Notes: generated from the sequence alone by a model not told the origin. Numbered from the stretch's first letter, positions 9,395-18,938 are shown. The stretch is 64,000 nt of DNA from Roseateles_E cavernae (GCF_040187885.1 NZ_JBDPLH010000006.1:186001-250000); one strand, 5' to 3'. Translations and numbers: made by a program.

Positions 9395-9405
9395 GTCCAG
9401 TTCCC

Positions 9406-10311
9406 TTAGTTTTTTGATCTTGTTCCGCAGGCCCGCGAGCGCAGGCCCAGCACTTCATTGCCCAGCAGGGCAAACAGCACCATAGCACCCCCGGCCAGGG
9501 CTGCGGAAGACGGGGCTTCCCCAGCACCGAGCCAGGCCCACAGCACGCCGAAGATCACCTCCAGCAAACCCAGCAGCGCGATCTCGGGCGCGGCCAGCAC
9601 CCGGGTCAGCCGCACCGCCAGCAGGCAGGGCACGGCCAGTTGGAACACACCGAGGCCGGCCAGCAGGGTCAGGTCATGCGCGCCGGCCTGCACAGGCCAG
9701 GCCAGCGGCAGGGTCAGCGCGGCAGAGATCAGCGCGCCCAGCAACACGGCCAGCAGCATGTCCGGGTCGGAGGCGCTGCCGGCCTTGCCGCGCTGCACAT
9801 GCTGCAGCAGGGTCCAGTTGGTGGCGGCGGCCAGCGGCACGGCAAAGGCCACCGCGACACCGATCAGCGCGCCCGGACCGCCCTGCATTTCGTGGCCGAA
9901 CATCCAGGCCATGCCCAGGCTGCCCAGCGCGATCGCCACCCAGGTGCGCGTCGGCAACCGGTGCCGCAGAAAGACACGGGCGAACAGCGCCGTCAGCAGC
10001 GGCCCCAGCGACATCGTCACCAGCACATTGGCCACCGAGGTCAGCGTGATGCTCACCATGAAGGCGGTGAACATCGTGGCCCAGCACAGGGCCGAGACCC
10101 AGACGCTGGCCGAGGCTCGCCGGATCTGCCCGGCCAGCGCCGGCCCGCGCATCCAGGCCAGGGCCGCCGCCAGCGCCAGCGCATTGAAGGCACTGCGCCA
10201 GAACGTCACCTCGAAGCTGCGTGCCGCCTCCAGATGCCGCGTCACCACACCCGCCGTGCTCCACAGCAGCGTGACAACAAGCATCAGCAATACCGCACGA
10301 CGATGGGTCAT
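9406..10311 (-). CDS. EamA/DMT-family transporter (RhaT-like permease)
   Basis: A 301-residue inner-membrane protein with about ten hydrophobic segments arranged as two EamA repeats. It starts MTHRRAVLLMLVVTLLWSTAGVVTRHLE; the WSTAGVVTR pattern is the usual DMT opening, and the second half carries EVIFGVLWAWLGAGE, the repeat's conserved P/E-loop. ATG 10311 is used because the frame upstream would run into typA. Likely an exporter of amino acids or other metabolites; substrate unknown. The gene is 49 bases beyond the typA stop and may be read through from that operon. Confidence 0.85.
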   Translation of the reverse strand: MTHRRAVLLMLVVTLLWSTAGVVTRHLEAARSFEVTFWRSAFNALALAAALAWMRGPALAGQIRRASASVWVSALCWATMFTAFMVSITLTSVANVLVTMSLGPLLTALFARVFLRHRLPTRTWVAIALGSLGMAWMFGHEMQGGPGALIGVAVAFAVPLAAATNWTLLQHVQRGKAGSASDPDMLLAVLLGALISAALTLPLAWPVQAGAHDLTLLAGLGVFQLAVPCLLAVRLTRVLAAPEIALLGLLEVIFGVLWAWLGAGEAPSSAALAGGAMVLFALLGNEVLGLRSRACGTRSKN

Positions 10312-10360
10312 AGACAAAATTGAGAGCGGCCCCGAAGGGCCGCAAGACAGCGAGGGCTGC

Positions 10361-12184
10361 TTAGTTGCGCGACGCGCGCTTGCGTTCATTTTCAGAGAGG
10401 TGACGCTTGCGCAGACGCACGCTCTTGGGCGTGATCTCGACCAGCTCGTCGTCCTCGATGAACTCGACGCCGTACTCCAGGGTCAGCTCGATCGGCGGCG
10501 TGATCTTGATCGCGTCTTCCTTGCCGCTGACGCGGAAGTTGGTCAGCTGCTTGGTACGCGTGGCATTGACGACCAGATCGTTGTCGCGGCTGTGGATGCC
10601 GACGATCATGCCTTCGTAGACCGGATCATTGGGCTTGACGAACATGCGGCCGCGGTCGTCCAGCTTGCCCAGCGCGTAGGTGAAGATTTCACCGGCATCC
10701 ATCGAGATCAGCACGCCGTTCTTGCGGCTGGCGATCTCGCCCTTGTGCGGCTCGTAGCCGTCGAAGATATTGCTGATCAGGCCCGAACCGCGGGTCAGGT
10801 TCAGGAACTCATTGCTGAAGCCGATCAGGCCACGCGCCGGGATGCGGTACTCCAGGCGCACGCGGCCACGGCCGTCCGGCTCCATATTGACCAGCTCGCC
10901 CTTGCGCTCGCCCAGCGCCTGCATCACGCCGCCCTGGTGGGTTTCTTCGACGTCGGCCGTCACCAGCTCGATAGGCTCGTGCTTCTCGCCATTGATGTCC
11001 TGGAACACCACGCGCGGCTTGCTGACGGCCAGCTCATAGCCTTCACGGCGCATATTCTCCAAGAGAATGGTCAGGTGCAGTTCGCCACGCCCCATCACCT
11101 CGAAGATGCCGTCCTCGTCGGTTTCCTTGACGCGCAGCGCCACATTGCTCTGCAGCTCTTTTTGCAGGCGGTCCCAGATCTGGCGGCTGGTGACGAACTT
11201 GCCTTCGCGGCCGGCCAGCGGGCTGGTGTTGACGCAGAAGTTCATCGTCAGGGTCGGCTCATCGACCTTCAGCATCGGCAGCGGGGCCGGGCTGGCCACG
11301 CTGGTCACGGTCACGCCGATGCCGATTTCCTCGATGCCGTTGATCAGCACGATGTCGCCGGGGCCGGCTTCGGTGGTCTGCACGCGATCCAGGCCTTGGA
11401 AGGTCAGCACATTGTTGACGCGCCCCTTGACGGCCTTGCCGTCCGGGCCTTCCATCACCAGCACGTCCATCGCCGGCTTGATCGTGCCCTGGCTGATGCG
11501 GCCCACGCCGATACGGCCGACGAAGGTGCTGTAGTCCAGTGCCGAGATCTGCAGTTGCAGCGGCGCGGCCGGGTCACCCTTTTGCGAGGGCACATGCTTG
11601 AGCACGGTGTTGAACAGGGCCGACATATCGGGACCCCACTGCTCGCCCGGTGCGCCCTCTTCCAGCGAGGTCCAGCCATTGATGCCGGAGGCGTAGACAA
11701 CCGGGAAGTCGAGCTGCTCGTCGGTGGCGCCGAGCTTGTCGAACAGGTCGAAGGCGGCATTGATCACGGCATCGGGCTTGGCGCCCGGCTTGTCGACCTT
11801 GTTGACGACGACGATGGGCTTCAGGCCCAGGGCCAGCGCCTTCTTCGTGACGAAGCGGGTCTGCGGCATCGGGCCTTCCTGGGCGTCGATCAGCAGCACC
11901 ACGCCGTCGACCATCGACAGCGCACGCTCCACCTCGCCGCCGAAGTCAGCGTGTCCGGGGGTATCGACGATATTGATGTGGGTGCCTTCCCAGCTGACCG
12001 CGCAGTTCTTGGCCAGGATGGTGATGCCGCGCTCGCGTTCGATGGCGTTGTTGTCCATCACGGTGTCGACCACTTTTTCGTGCTCGGCAAAGGTGCCGGA
12101 CTGGCGCAGCAGCTGGTCGACCATGGTGGTTTTGCCATGGTCAACGTGGGCGATGATGGCGATGTTGCGAATCTGCTTACTCAT
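10361..12184 (-). CDS. typA: Ribosome-associated GTPase TypA/BipA
   Basis: A 607-residue translational GTPase that helps 50S subunit assembly and stress adaptation, especially at low temperature. G1 is IAHVDHGKTTMVDQLL near residue 10; G2/G3 are ERGITILAKN and VDTPGHADFGGEVER; G4 is VVNKVDKPGA. The EF-G-like domains III and V and the BipA-specific C-terminus (LTLEYGVEFIEDDELVEITP) follow. The length is that of the family. It overlaps the truB stop by four bases (ATGA), indicating translational coupling at the end of the rimP-nusA-infB-rbfA-truB group. Confidence 0.97.
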   Translation of the reverse strand: MSKQIRNIAIIAHVDHGKTTMVDQLLRQSGTFAEHEKVVDTVMDNNAIERERGITILAKNCAVSWEGTHINIVDTPGHADFGGEVERALSMVDGVVLLIDAQEGPMPQTRFVTKKALALGLKPIVVVNKVDKPGAKPDAVINAAFDLFDKLGATDEQLDFPVVYASGINGWTSLEEGAPGEQWGPDMSALFNTVLKHVPSQKGDPAAPLQLQISALDYSTFVGRIGVGRISQGTIKPAMDVLVMEGPDGKAVKGRVNNVLTFQGLDRVQTTEAGPGDIVLINGIEEIGIGVTVTSVASPAPLPMLKVDEPTLTMNFCVNTSPLAGREGKFVTSRQIWDRLQKELQSNVALRVKETDEDGIFEVMGRGELHLTILLENMRREGYELAVSKPRVVFQDINGEKHEPIELVTADVEETHQGGVMQALGERKGELVNMEPDGRGRVRLEYRIPARGLIGFSNEFLNLTRGSGLISNIFDGYEPHKGEIASRKNGVLISMDAGEIFTYALGKLDDRGRMFVKPNDPVYEGMIVGIHSRDNDLVVNATRTKQLTNFRVSGKEDAIKITPPIELTLEYGVEFIEDDELVEITPKSVRLRKRHLSENERKRASRN

Positions 12185-13143
12185 ACGACGCTTTCAAAAA
12201 ATCTGGGTTCGCTACGAAGGCCTTCGACCTCCTGAGCGCTCAATAGTCGGTCGGCGATCAACTCGCCGGCGCTGATGTGTGCACTGCCTAAAAGTACATG
12301 CGGCTCGGGCCCGTAGACCCTGACATGCGCCGCATCTGCAACGGCAACACGGCGCCGCAGACCGGTGAGAAAACGGGCGGCCTCGTCGCCGGGCAAGCTC
12401 AGCGCGGGCCAGTCCGCCAGCAAGGCGTCCGGGGGGCGCAGCAAGGCCTCGCGCTCGGTCTCGGTCAGCGCCGCCAGTGCGTCCAGGCTGATGGCCTGGG
12501 CCACGCTCAGCGGGCCGGAGCCGATGCGGCGCAGCGCGCCCAGCGAGGCACCGCAGCCCAGGATCTTGCCCAGGTCTTCGGCCAGCGTGCGGATATAGGT
12601 CCCCTTGGAGCAGCGCACCCGCAAGCTCAGGGTGTCATGCTGCCAATCCAGCATGTCAATCGAGTGAATCGTGATGCGGCGCGTCGGGCGTTCGATCTCG
12701 ATGCCGGCGCGGGCGTACTCGTACAGCGGCCGGCCTTCGTGCTTGAGCGCCGAATACATCGGCGGCTTCTGCTCGATCTCGCCGCTCAGCGCGGCCAGCG
12801 CGGCGGCGATCTGCTCGGCGGTCACCGCCACCTCGCGCTGCTCCAGCACCTCGCCCTCGGCGTCGCCGGTGGTGGTCGTGAGGCCCAGCCGCAGCACCGC
12901 CTCGTAGGCCTTGTCGGCATCCAGGCTGACCTGGCTGAACTTGGTGGCAGCGCCAAAGCACAGCGGAAGCAGGCCGGTGGCCAGCGGATCCAGCGTGCCG
13001 GTATGGCCGGCCTTCTCCGCCCGCAGCAGCCATTTGGCTTTCTGCAGCGCGTCGTTGCTGGACAGGCCCAGCGGCTTGTCCAGCAACAGCACGCCGTGCA
13101 CGGCACGGCGTGTGATCCTGGGGCGCGGGGCGGGGCTGTTCAT
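12181..13143 (-). CDS. truB: tRNA pseudouridine(55) synthase TruB
   Basis: A 320-residue enzyme that isomerises U55 in the T-loop of tRNAs and also acts as a tRNA folding chaperone. Motif II with the catalytic Asp is HTGTLDPLATGLLPLCFG; the KPLGLSSNDAL N-terminal motif, SGEIEQKPPMYSALKHEG and CSKGTYIRTLAEDLG are all present, and a PUA-like C-terminus follows. It starts at ATG 13143, 9 bases after the rbfA stop, and overlaps typA by four bases. Confidence 0.97.
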   Translation of the reverse strand: MNSPAPRPRITRRAVHGVLLLDKPLGLSSNDALQKAKWLLRAEKAGHTGTLDPLATGLLPLCFGAATKFSQVSLDADKAYEAVLRLGLTTTTGDAEGEVLEQREVAVTAEQIAAALAALSGEIEQKPPMYSALKHEGRPLYEYARAGIEIERPTRRITIHSIDMLDWQHDTLSLRVRCSKGTYIRTLAEDLGKILGCGASLGALRRIGSGPLSVAQAISLDALAALTETEREALLRPPDALLADWPALSLPGDEAARFLTGLRRRVAVADAAHVRVYGPEPHVLLGSAHISAGELIADRLLSAQEVEGLRSEPRFFESVV

Positions 13144-13152
13144 CGCGATGGC

Positions 13153-13563
13153 TCAGTCCTTGGCGGGCTCGCCAGCGCTACTGTCGGGCAGTGCGGGCTC
13201 GTCGTCCAGTGCCCGCGTCGCATTGGCCTTGTGGATCAGCGAACTCAGCTCGGCCGCGCGCTCGATGCTGCGGTCGAAATGGAAGTGCAGGGTCGGCACG
13301 GTGTGGATCTGCAGGCGCTTGAACAAGCCGTTGCGCAGAAAGCCGGCGGCCTCGTTGAGGGCCGCCTCGGTCTCGACCGGATCGCCGACCAGCACCGAGA
13401 AGAACACCTTGGCATGGGCGTAATCGGGCGTGACCTCGACGGCATTGACCGTGGCCATGCCGATGCGCGGATCTTTCAACTCACGGACCAGCTCGGCCAG
13501 ATCACGCTGGATCTGGTCGGCCACGCGGAAACCGCGGTTGGGAATAGCTCGTTTATGTCGCAT
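13153..13563 (-). CDS. rbfA: 30S ribosome-binding factor RbfA
   Basis: A 136-residue KH-fold protein that binds the 16S rRNA 5' end region during late 30S maturation. It shows the RVADQIQRDLAELVRELKDPRIG opening of the family and a YAHAKVFFSVL strand; the C-terminal tail is acidic and disordered. ATG 13563 (MRHKRAIPN) is preferred to the TTG two codons earlier because GGAG sits six bases before it. A perfect 12-bp hairpin lies just upstream, between this gene and infB, so its expression may depend on read-through. Confidence 0.95.
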   Translation of the reverse strand: MRHKRAIPNRGFRVADQIQRDLAELVRELKDPRIGMATVNAVEVTPDYAHAKVFFSVLVGDPVETEAALNEAAGFLRNGLFKRLQIHTVPTLHFHFDRSIERAAELSSLIHKANATRALDDEPALPDSSAGEPAKD

Positions 13564-13590
13564 GCTCAACTCCTAGCGCCCTGTAAACGC

Positions 13591-13621
13591 AAACCCCGCC
13601 TTCGTGTGGAAGGCGGGGTTT
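13591..13621 (-). terminator. Perfect 12-bp hairpin in the infB-rbfA intergenic region
   Basis: AAACCCCGCCTT and its exact complement flank a 7-base loop. On the transcribed (minus) strand the 3' arm ends GGGGTTT, a short T-stretch. It lies 34 bases after the infB stop and 28 bases before the rbfA start. It could act as a partial intrinsic terminator or as an mRNA-processing or 3'-protecting stem that lowers rbfA-truB-typA relative to infB. Confidence 0.6.
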
Positions 13622-13655
13622 GCTGACAAGTCTTTCGACTGAGGGCAACGCCGCC

Positions 13656-16600
13656 TTACAGCGTTCGGGCCACTTCCTTGATCTCGAAGAATTCCAACTG
13701 GTCGCCCTCGGCGATGTCGTTGTAGTTCTTCAGCTTGATACCGCACTCGAAGCCTTCCTTGACTTCCTTCACATCGTCCTTCTCGCGGCGGACCGAGTCG
13801 ACCTCGCCGGTGTAGACCACGATGTTCTCGCGCAGCAGGCGGAACTTGGCACCACGGCGCACCAGGCCCGAGGTGACCATCGAACCGGCCACCGTGCCGA
13901 TCTTGGAGGCCACGAAGACCACGCGGATCTCGGCCGTGCCGATGACTTCCTCGCGCTGCTCGGGAGCCAGCATGCCGGTCATCGCTGCCTTCACCTCATC
14001 CACGGCGTCATAGATGATGTTGTAGTAGCGGATGTCGACCGCATTGCCTTCGGCCAGCTTGCGCGCACCGGCATCGGCCCGCGTGTTGAAGCCGATGATG
14101 ACCGCCTTGGAGGCGATCGCCAGGTTGACGTCGCTCTCGCTGATGCCGCCCACCGCCGCGTGCACGATCTGCACCTTGACCTCGGGCGTCGACAGCTTCA
14201 GCAGCGAAGAAGCCAGCGCTTCCTGCGAGCCTTGCACATCGGCCTTGATGATCAGGCTCAGGGTCTGCTGGTCGCCACCGATGTTTTCGAACATATTCTC
14301 GAGCTTGGCGGCCTGCTGGCGAGCCAGCTTGACGTCGCGGTACTTGCCCGAACGGAAGGTCGCGATCTCGCGCGCCCGACGCTCGTCGGACAGCACCATG
14401 AACTCGTCGCCGGCCTGCGGCACTTCGGTCAGACCCTGGATTTCCACCGGGATCGACGGGCCAGCCTCGGTACAGGGCTTGCCATCCTCGTCCAGCATGG
14501 CGCGCACGCGGCCATAGGTCGAGCCTGCCAGCACCACATCGCCACGCTTCAGGGTGCCGCTTTGCACCAGGATGGTCGCGACCGGGCCGCGGCCCTTGTC
14601 CAGCTTGGCTTCGATCACCAGGCCCTTGGCCATCGAATCCTTGGCGGCCTTCAGTTCCAGCACTTCGGCCTGCAGCAGCACCTGTTCCAGCAGGGCATCG
14701 ATGCCCTCGCCGGTCTTGGCCGACACCGGCACGAACGGCGACTCGCCGCCGAACTCCTCGGGCACCACCTCTTCGGCCACCAGCTCGCTCTTCAGGCGTT
14801 CCAGATTGGCACCGGGCTTGTCGATCTTGTTCATCGCCACGACCAGGGGCACGCCGGCCGCCTTCGCGTGGTGGATGGCTTCCTTGGTCTGCGGCATCAC
14901 GCCGTCGTCCGCCGCCACCACCAGGATGACGATGTCGGTGGCCTTGGCGCCGCGGGCACGCATCTGCGTGAAGGCCGCGTGACCCGGGGTGTCCAGGAAG
15001 GTGATCATGCCGCGCGGCGTGTCGACGTGGTAAGCGCCGATATGCTGCGTGATGCCACCGGCTTCGCCGGCGGCCACGCGGGCCCGGCGGATGTAGTCCA
15101 GCAGCGAGGTCTTGCCGTGGTCGACGTGACCCATGACGGTGACCACCGGCGCACGCGACAGCAGCTCGTGAGTCTGCTCGGTGACGCCCTCTTCCTCGAG
15201 GAAGGCATCCGGATCGTCCAGCTTGGCCGCGAAGGCCTTGTGACCCATTTCTTCCACGACGATCATCGCGGTTTCCTGGTCCAGCTGCTGGTTGATCGTG
15301 ACCATCTGGCCCAGCTTCATCAACTGCTTGATGACCTCGGAGGCCTTGATGGACATCTTGTGCGCCAGATCGGCCACCGAGATGGTCTCGGGGATGTGCA
15401 CTTCCTGCACCACCGGTTCCGACGGTGCAACGAAATTGGACGGGGCGCCACCACGATCATCGCGACCGCCGCGACGGCCACCGGCGCCACCCTTGGGGGC
15501 ACGCCAGCCCGAGGACGGACGGGCACCGGCGGGACCGGTCGAACCGATGGTCTTCAGACCGCGTTTCTTGGCGGCATCGTCGGCCCAGCTGCTCGACAAC
15601 TTCTCGGACTTGACCGACTTCTTGTCGCCCGGCTTGGCAGCCCCGGCAGCGGCCGGCGCGGGAGCGCCCGGCGTGCCCGGCTTCTTGTGGATCGTGCCCT
15701 TGATTTCCTTGGCCGGATCCGGCTTCGGCTCTTCCGGCTTCTTCGCGACCATCACTTTCTTCGGTGCATTCATCATCGCACGGATCGCCGCAGCCTCGGC
15801 CTCGGCGGCCTTGCGGCGGCGCTCCAGGTCGACCTGTTTTTGCTTCTCTTCGGCGCCCACATCGACCGCCTTGATCACCCGCAGCGCGGGCTTGGGCGGC
15901 TCGACCGGTGCTGCCGGCGCAGCGACGGGCGCCGCAGGTGCGGCGGCTTCCGGCGCCGGTGCGGCCACTTCGGGCGCCGGGGCAGCGGCCGCAGGTGCGG
16001 CACGACGCGCACCACCGGCCACTGCCTTGTTGATCGCGGCAGCGGCTACCTTGGCGGCTTCACGGGCCGCCGAGTTGTCGGCAGCGGCAGCGGCAGCCGG
16101 CTTGGCTTTGGCGGCCTTGGCCGCAGCGGCGTCGGCCGCAGCCTTGGCGGCGGCTTCCTCGGCGGCACGGGCTTCGGCAGCCAGCTTGTCCTGGCGGCGC
16201 TGCTCTTCGGCGGCACGGGCAGCACGCTCGGCTTCCTCACGCTCGCGCACGCGGATCGCCAATTCCTCTTCCTGGCGACGCAGGGCTTCGGCCTGGGCCT
16301 GGGCTTCCTCTTCGCGGCGCTGCAGATCGGCCTCTTCGGCGGCGGCGGCGCCAGCCTCGTCCAGACCACCCGGCGCGTCATCGCGCTTGACGAAGGTGCG
16401 CTTCTTGCGCACCTCGACCTGGATGGTGCGGGCCTTGCCGCTGGCGTCGGCCTGCTTGATCTCGCTGGTCGACTTGCGGGTCAGCGTGATCTTCTTGCGG
16501 TCGGCGCCGCCGGTACCGTGCGCGGTGCGCAGGTAGTCCAGCAGACGTTCCTTGTCGGCTTCGTTGAGGGCGTCATCGGTAGACGCCTTTTTGACGCCCG

Positions 16601-16679
16601 CAGCTTGCAGCTGCTCAAGCAGCGTGCTCGCAGGCCTTTGAAGCTCTGCAGCGAACTGGGCGACGGTAGTCACAGCCAT
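13656..16679 (-). CDS. infB: Translation initiation factor IF-2
   Basis: A 1007-residue GTPase that places fMet-tRNA on the 30S subunit and promotes subunit joining. The N-terminal IF2_N domain (VAQFAAELQRPASTLLEQL) is followed by about 400 residues of Ala/Glu/Arg-rich low-complexity linker and a second IF2_N domain (VADLAHKMSIKASEVIKQL). The G domain has VTVMGHVDHGKTSLL, FLDTPGHAAFTQMRARGA and AMNKIDKPGAN; domains II-IV end KNYNDIAEGDQLEFFEIKEV. The linker makes it longer than the E. coli protein, as is common in Burkholderiales. It follows nusA after 67 bases and shares its promoter. Confidence 0.98.
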   Translation of the reverse strand: MAVTTVAQFAAELQRPASTLLEQLQAAGVKKASTDDALNEADKERLLDYLRTAHGTGGADRKKITLTRKSTSEIKQADASGKARTIQVEVRKKRTFVKRDDAPGGLDEAGAAAAEEADLQRREEEAQAQAEALRRQEEELAIRVREREEAERAARAAEEQRRQDKLAAEARAAEEAAAKAAADAAAAKAAKAKPAAAAAADNSAAREAAKVAAAAINKAVAGGARRAAPAAAAPAPEVAAPAPEAAAPAAPVAAPAAPVEPPKPALRVIKAVDVGAEEKQKQVDLERRRKAAEAEAAAIRAMMNAPKKVMVAKKPEEPKPDPAKEIKGTIHKKPGTPGAPAPAAAGAAKPGDKKSVKSEKLSSSWADDAAKKRGLKTIGSTGPAGARPSSGWRAPKGGAGGRRGGRDDRGGAPSNFVAPSEPVVQEVHIPETISVADLAHKMSIKASEVIKQLMKLGQMVTINQQLDQETAMIVVEEMGHKAFAAKLDDPDAFLEEEGVTEQTHELLSRAPVVTVMGHVDHGKTSLLDYIRRARVAAGEAGGITQHIGAYHVDTPRGMITFLDTPGHAAFTQMRARGAKATDIVILVVAADDGVMPQTKEAIHHAKAAGVPLVVAMNKIDKPGANLERLKSELVAEEVVPEEFGGESPFVPVSAKTGEGIDALLEQVLLQAEVLELKAAKDSMAKGLVIEAKLDKGRGPVATILVQSGTLKRGDVVLAGSTYGRVRAMLDEDGKPCTEAGPSIPVEIQGLTEVPQAGDEFMVLSDERRAREIATFRSGKYRDVKLARQQAAKLENMFENIGGDQQTLSLIIKADVQGSQEALASSLLKLSTPEVKVQIVHAAVGGISESDVNLAIASKAVIIGFNTRADAGARKLAEGNAVDIRYYNIIYDAVDEVKAAMTGMLAPEQREEVIGTAEIRVVFVASKIGTVAGSMVTSGLVRRGAKFRLLRENIVVYTGEVDSVRREKDDVKEVKEGFECGIKLKNYNDIAEGDQLEFFEIKEVARTL

Positions 16680-16746
16680 TGTTGGATCCTTAACTTATGC
16701 GTTCTTTGCTGTGCGAATGACGGGTTTGTGCGGGCATCTCGCTGCC

Positions 16747-18222
16747 TCAGACAAACCAATGTTCGCGGGCCTTCATGATCATGGCGCGGGCCGCAGCCTC
16801 GTCCATGCCGGCCAGTTCAACGAGTTCGTCGACGGCCAGATCGGCCAAGTCGTCACGGGTATGGATATTGCCGTCAGCGAGCTTGGCGACCAGTTCGGGC
16901 GTCATGCCCTCCAGGTCGCGCAGGTCTTGGGACACTTCCTCGACCTTTTCCTCGCGGGCAATTTCCATGGTCAGCAGCGCATCCTTGGCCCGGGTGCGCA
17001 ACTCGTTGACCGTGTCCTCGTCGAAGGCCTCGATTTCCAGCATTTCCTGCATAGGCACATAGGCCACTTCTTCCAGGCTGGTAAAACCCTCGGCGATCAG
17101 GATGTCGGCGACTTCGGCATCGACGTCGAGCTTGTCGACGAAGAGCTTGCGCACCGATTCCGATTCGATCTCATGCTTGGCCGCGGATTCCTCGGCCGAC
17201 ATGATATTGATACGCCAGCCGGTCAGCTCGGAAGCGAGCCGCACGTTCTGGCCGCCACGGCCGATCGCGATGGCGAGGTTTTCCTCGTCCACCACCACGT
17301 CCATGGCATGTCGTTCTTCGTCCACCACGATGGACTGCACATTCGCTGGCGCCAGCGCGCCGATCACGAACTGGGCCGGATCTTCCGACCACAGCACGAT
17401 GTCCACGCGCTCGCCGGCCAACTCATTGGTCACGCCGTTGACGCGCGAACCGCGCACGCCGACGCAGGTACCGATCGGATCGACCCGCTTGTCGTGCGAC
17501 AGCACGGCGATCTTGGCGCGGCTGCCGGCATCGCGGGCGCAGCTCTTGATCTCCAGCAGGCCCTGCTCGATCTCGGGCACCTCCTGGGCGAACAGCTCCT
17601 TCATGAACTCGGGCGAAGAGCGCGAGAGCATGATTTGCGGACCGCGCTGGGTCGGGTCGATGCCCAGGATGACGGCGCGCACCCGGTCACCGGTGCGCAG
17701 GTTTTCCTTCGGGATCATCTCGCCGCGCTTGAGGCGGCCTTCGATGCGGCCCGACTCGGCAATGATGTCGCCCTTGTCCAGGCGCTTGACCGTGCCCATG
17801 AAGATCTTCTCGCCGCGCGACAGGAAGTCGTTCAGCAGTTGCTCGCGCTCGGCGTCGCGGATCTTCTGCAGGATCACCTGCTTGGCGGCCTGGGCACCGA
17901 TACGACCGATGGGCACCGAGTCGATCGGCTCCTCGATATGGTCTTCGACCTCGATGTCGGCGATCTGCTCCTGGGCTTCGAACAGCAGGATCTCGGCATC
18001 GGCATTCTGCAGGCCGGCCTCATTGGGCACGACATGCCAGCGACGGAAGGTCTCGTAGGCGCCCGAATCGCGGTCAACGGAGACGCGGATGTCCACCTCG
18101 CCGCCATACAACTTCTTGGTGGCCGAGGCCAGGGCAGCTTCCACCGCGCCGAACACCACATCGCGTTCCACGCTCTTCTCGCGCGAAATCGCATCCACCA
18201 ACATCAAAAGTTCGCGGTTCAT
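16747..18222 (-). CDS. nusA: Transcription termination/antitermination protein NusA
   Basis: A 491-residue RNA-polymerase-binding factor that modulates pausing, intrinsic termination and antitermination. The N-terminal domain (LMLVDAISREKSVERDVVFG), S1 domain (GDIIAESGRIEGRLKRGEMI), the two KH domains (DKRVDPIGTCVGVRGSRVNG and AIAIGRGGQNVRLASEL) and two C-terminal helix-hairpin-helix repeats (LIAEGFTSLEEVAYVP; LADGNIHTRDDLADLAVD) are all visible. It overlaps the rimP stop by four bases. Because two terminator-like hairpins lie in its own operon, autoregulation by NusA is plausible, as in E. coli. Confidence 0.98.
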   Translation of the reverse strand: MNRELLMLVDAISREKSVERDVVFGAVEAALASATKKLYGGEVDIRVSVDRDSGAYETFRRWHVVPNEAGLQNADAEILLFEAQEQIADIEVEDHIEEPIDSVPIGRIGAQAAKQVILQKIRDAEREQLLNDFLSRGEKIFMGTVKRLDKGDIIAESGRIEGRLKRGEMIPKENLRTGDRVRAVILGIDPTQRGPQIMLSRSSPEFMKELFAQEVPEIEQGLLEIKSCARDAGSRAKIAVLSHDKRVDPIGTCVGVRGSRVNGVTNELAGERVDIVLWSEDPAQFVIGALAPANVQSIVVDEERHAMDVVVDEENLAIAIGRGGQNVRLASELTGWRINIMSAEESAAKHEIESESVRKLFVDKLDVDAEVADILIAEGFTSLEEVAYVPMQEMLEIEAFDEDTVNELRTRAKDALLTMEIAREEKVEEVSQDLRDLEGMTPELVAKLADGNIHTRDDLADLAVDELVELAGMDEAAARAMIMKAREHWFV

Positions 18223-18785
18223 TGATCAGGACCTCCGTCAACCTTGTCATCCTTGGGCACGGCACTGGGCTTGCCGGCCTTCTTGTCTGGCGCCGGCTTG
18301 GCGCCGCGCCCCTTGAAGTTCACCACCGGCACCAGCCGTGCCTCGCGGACCTCTTCAAGAGAAAAATCCAATGCCTGATCGCTCTTGCCGTCGTTGAAGA
18401 CCAGGCGCCAGCCCTCCCCCTCGGCTTCCAGCAGACCCTTGTACTTCTTGCGCCCCTGGAACGGCATGCGCAGGGTCACCTCGATCTCCAGGCCGGCAAA
18501 GCGCTGGTAGTCGGCCGCTTTCTTCAGCGGGCGATCCAGACCGGGCGAGGACACCTCAAGGCGCTCGTAGGCGCAATTCTCGACCTCGAGCACATACTGC
18601 AACTGGCGCGTCACGCGCTCGCAGTCTTCCACCGTGATCAGCTCGCCGGCCAGTGCCTGCTCAGCCAATTTGTCAATATAGACACGCAGCAGGCCGCCGG
18701 GGCTGCGTTCGCAGTCCACCATGTCGTAACCCAGACCGGTCACGGTTTTTTCAACGGCGGCTTGCCAGTTCATGCTTTGACTCAT
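18219..18785 (-). CDS. rimP: Ribosome maturation factor RimP
   Basis: A 188-residue 30S maturation factor, first gene of the operon. The two-domain fold is recognisable by WQAAVEKTVTGLGYDMVDCE, LRVYIDK, VTVEDCERVTRQL-like (ITVEDCERVTRQLQYVLEVE), LEVSSPGLDRPLKK and the C-terminal Sm-like strand pattern. A Lys/Pro-rich tail extends beyond the usual end. ATG 18785 (MSQSMNW) is chosen; the frame is open further upstream, but that stretch contains the leader hairpin. ATG 18773 is a possible alternative. Confidence 0.95.
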   Translation of the reverse strand: MSQSMNWQAAVEKTVTGLGYDMVDCERSPGGLLRVYIDKLAEQALAGELITVEDCERVTRQLQYVLEVENCAYERLEVSSPGLDRPLKKAADYQRFAGLEIEVTLRMPFQGRKKYKGLLEAEGEGWRLVFNDGKSDQALDFSLEEVREARLVPVVNFKGRGAKPAPDKKAGKPSAVPKDDKVDGGPDQ

Positions 18786-18840
18786 GCAGCGGGTATCTCG
18801 GGCTCTCGTGAGGACTGTCGGTATGTAAAAGCGATCAAGC

Positions 18841-18869
18841 AAAAAAAATGGGCTGGATGAATCCGCCCA
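18841..18869 (-). terminator. Terminator-like hairpin with U8 tract in the rimP-nusA-infB leader
   Basis: On the minus strand the sequence reads TGGGCGGAT, a two-base loop, ATCCAGCCCA (one bulged base), then eight T residues. This is a canonical intrinsic terminator placed between the operon promoter and rimP, 55 bases before the start codon. An upstream segment, ATGGGCTG (18905-18898), is perfectly complementary to the 3' arm CAGCCCAT (18855-18848), so a competing longer-range stem can form. Conditional termination is inferred. Confidence 0.75.
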
Positions 18870-18938
18870 CCTCAGTGCCCCGCCAAAAGTCTCTGAACAG
18901 CCCATAAAGAGTCTTCAAAGCCCCTCAGCGAAGGCAGG

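Noticed and set aside
15590..16400. Possible repeat array in infB
   Set aside because: The GCC/GCG-rich periodicity encodes the Ala-rich IF-2 linker; there are no identical spaced repeats, so it is not CRISPR.
9458..18225. Very long plus-strand open frames opposite typA, infB and nusA (up to about 1050 codons)
   Set aside because: They are antisense to strongly conserved genes, have shadow composition (His/Gln/Arg/Gly-rich) and no recognisable domains; long antisense frames are normal at this GC content.
18786..18905. Longer RimP start at 18905
   Set aside because: It would translate through the terminator-like leader hairpin and adds non-conserved residues.
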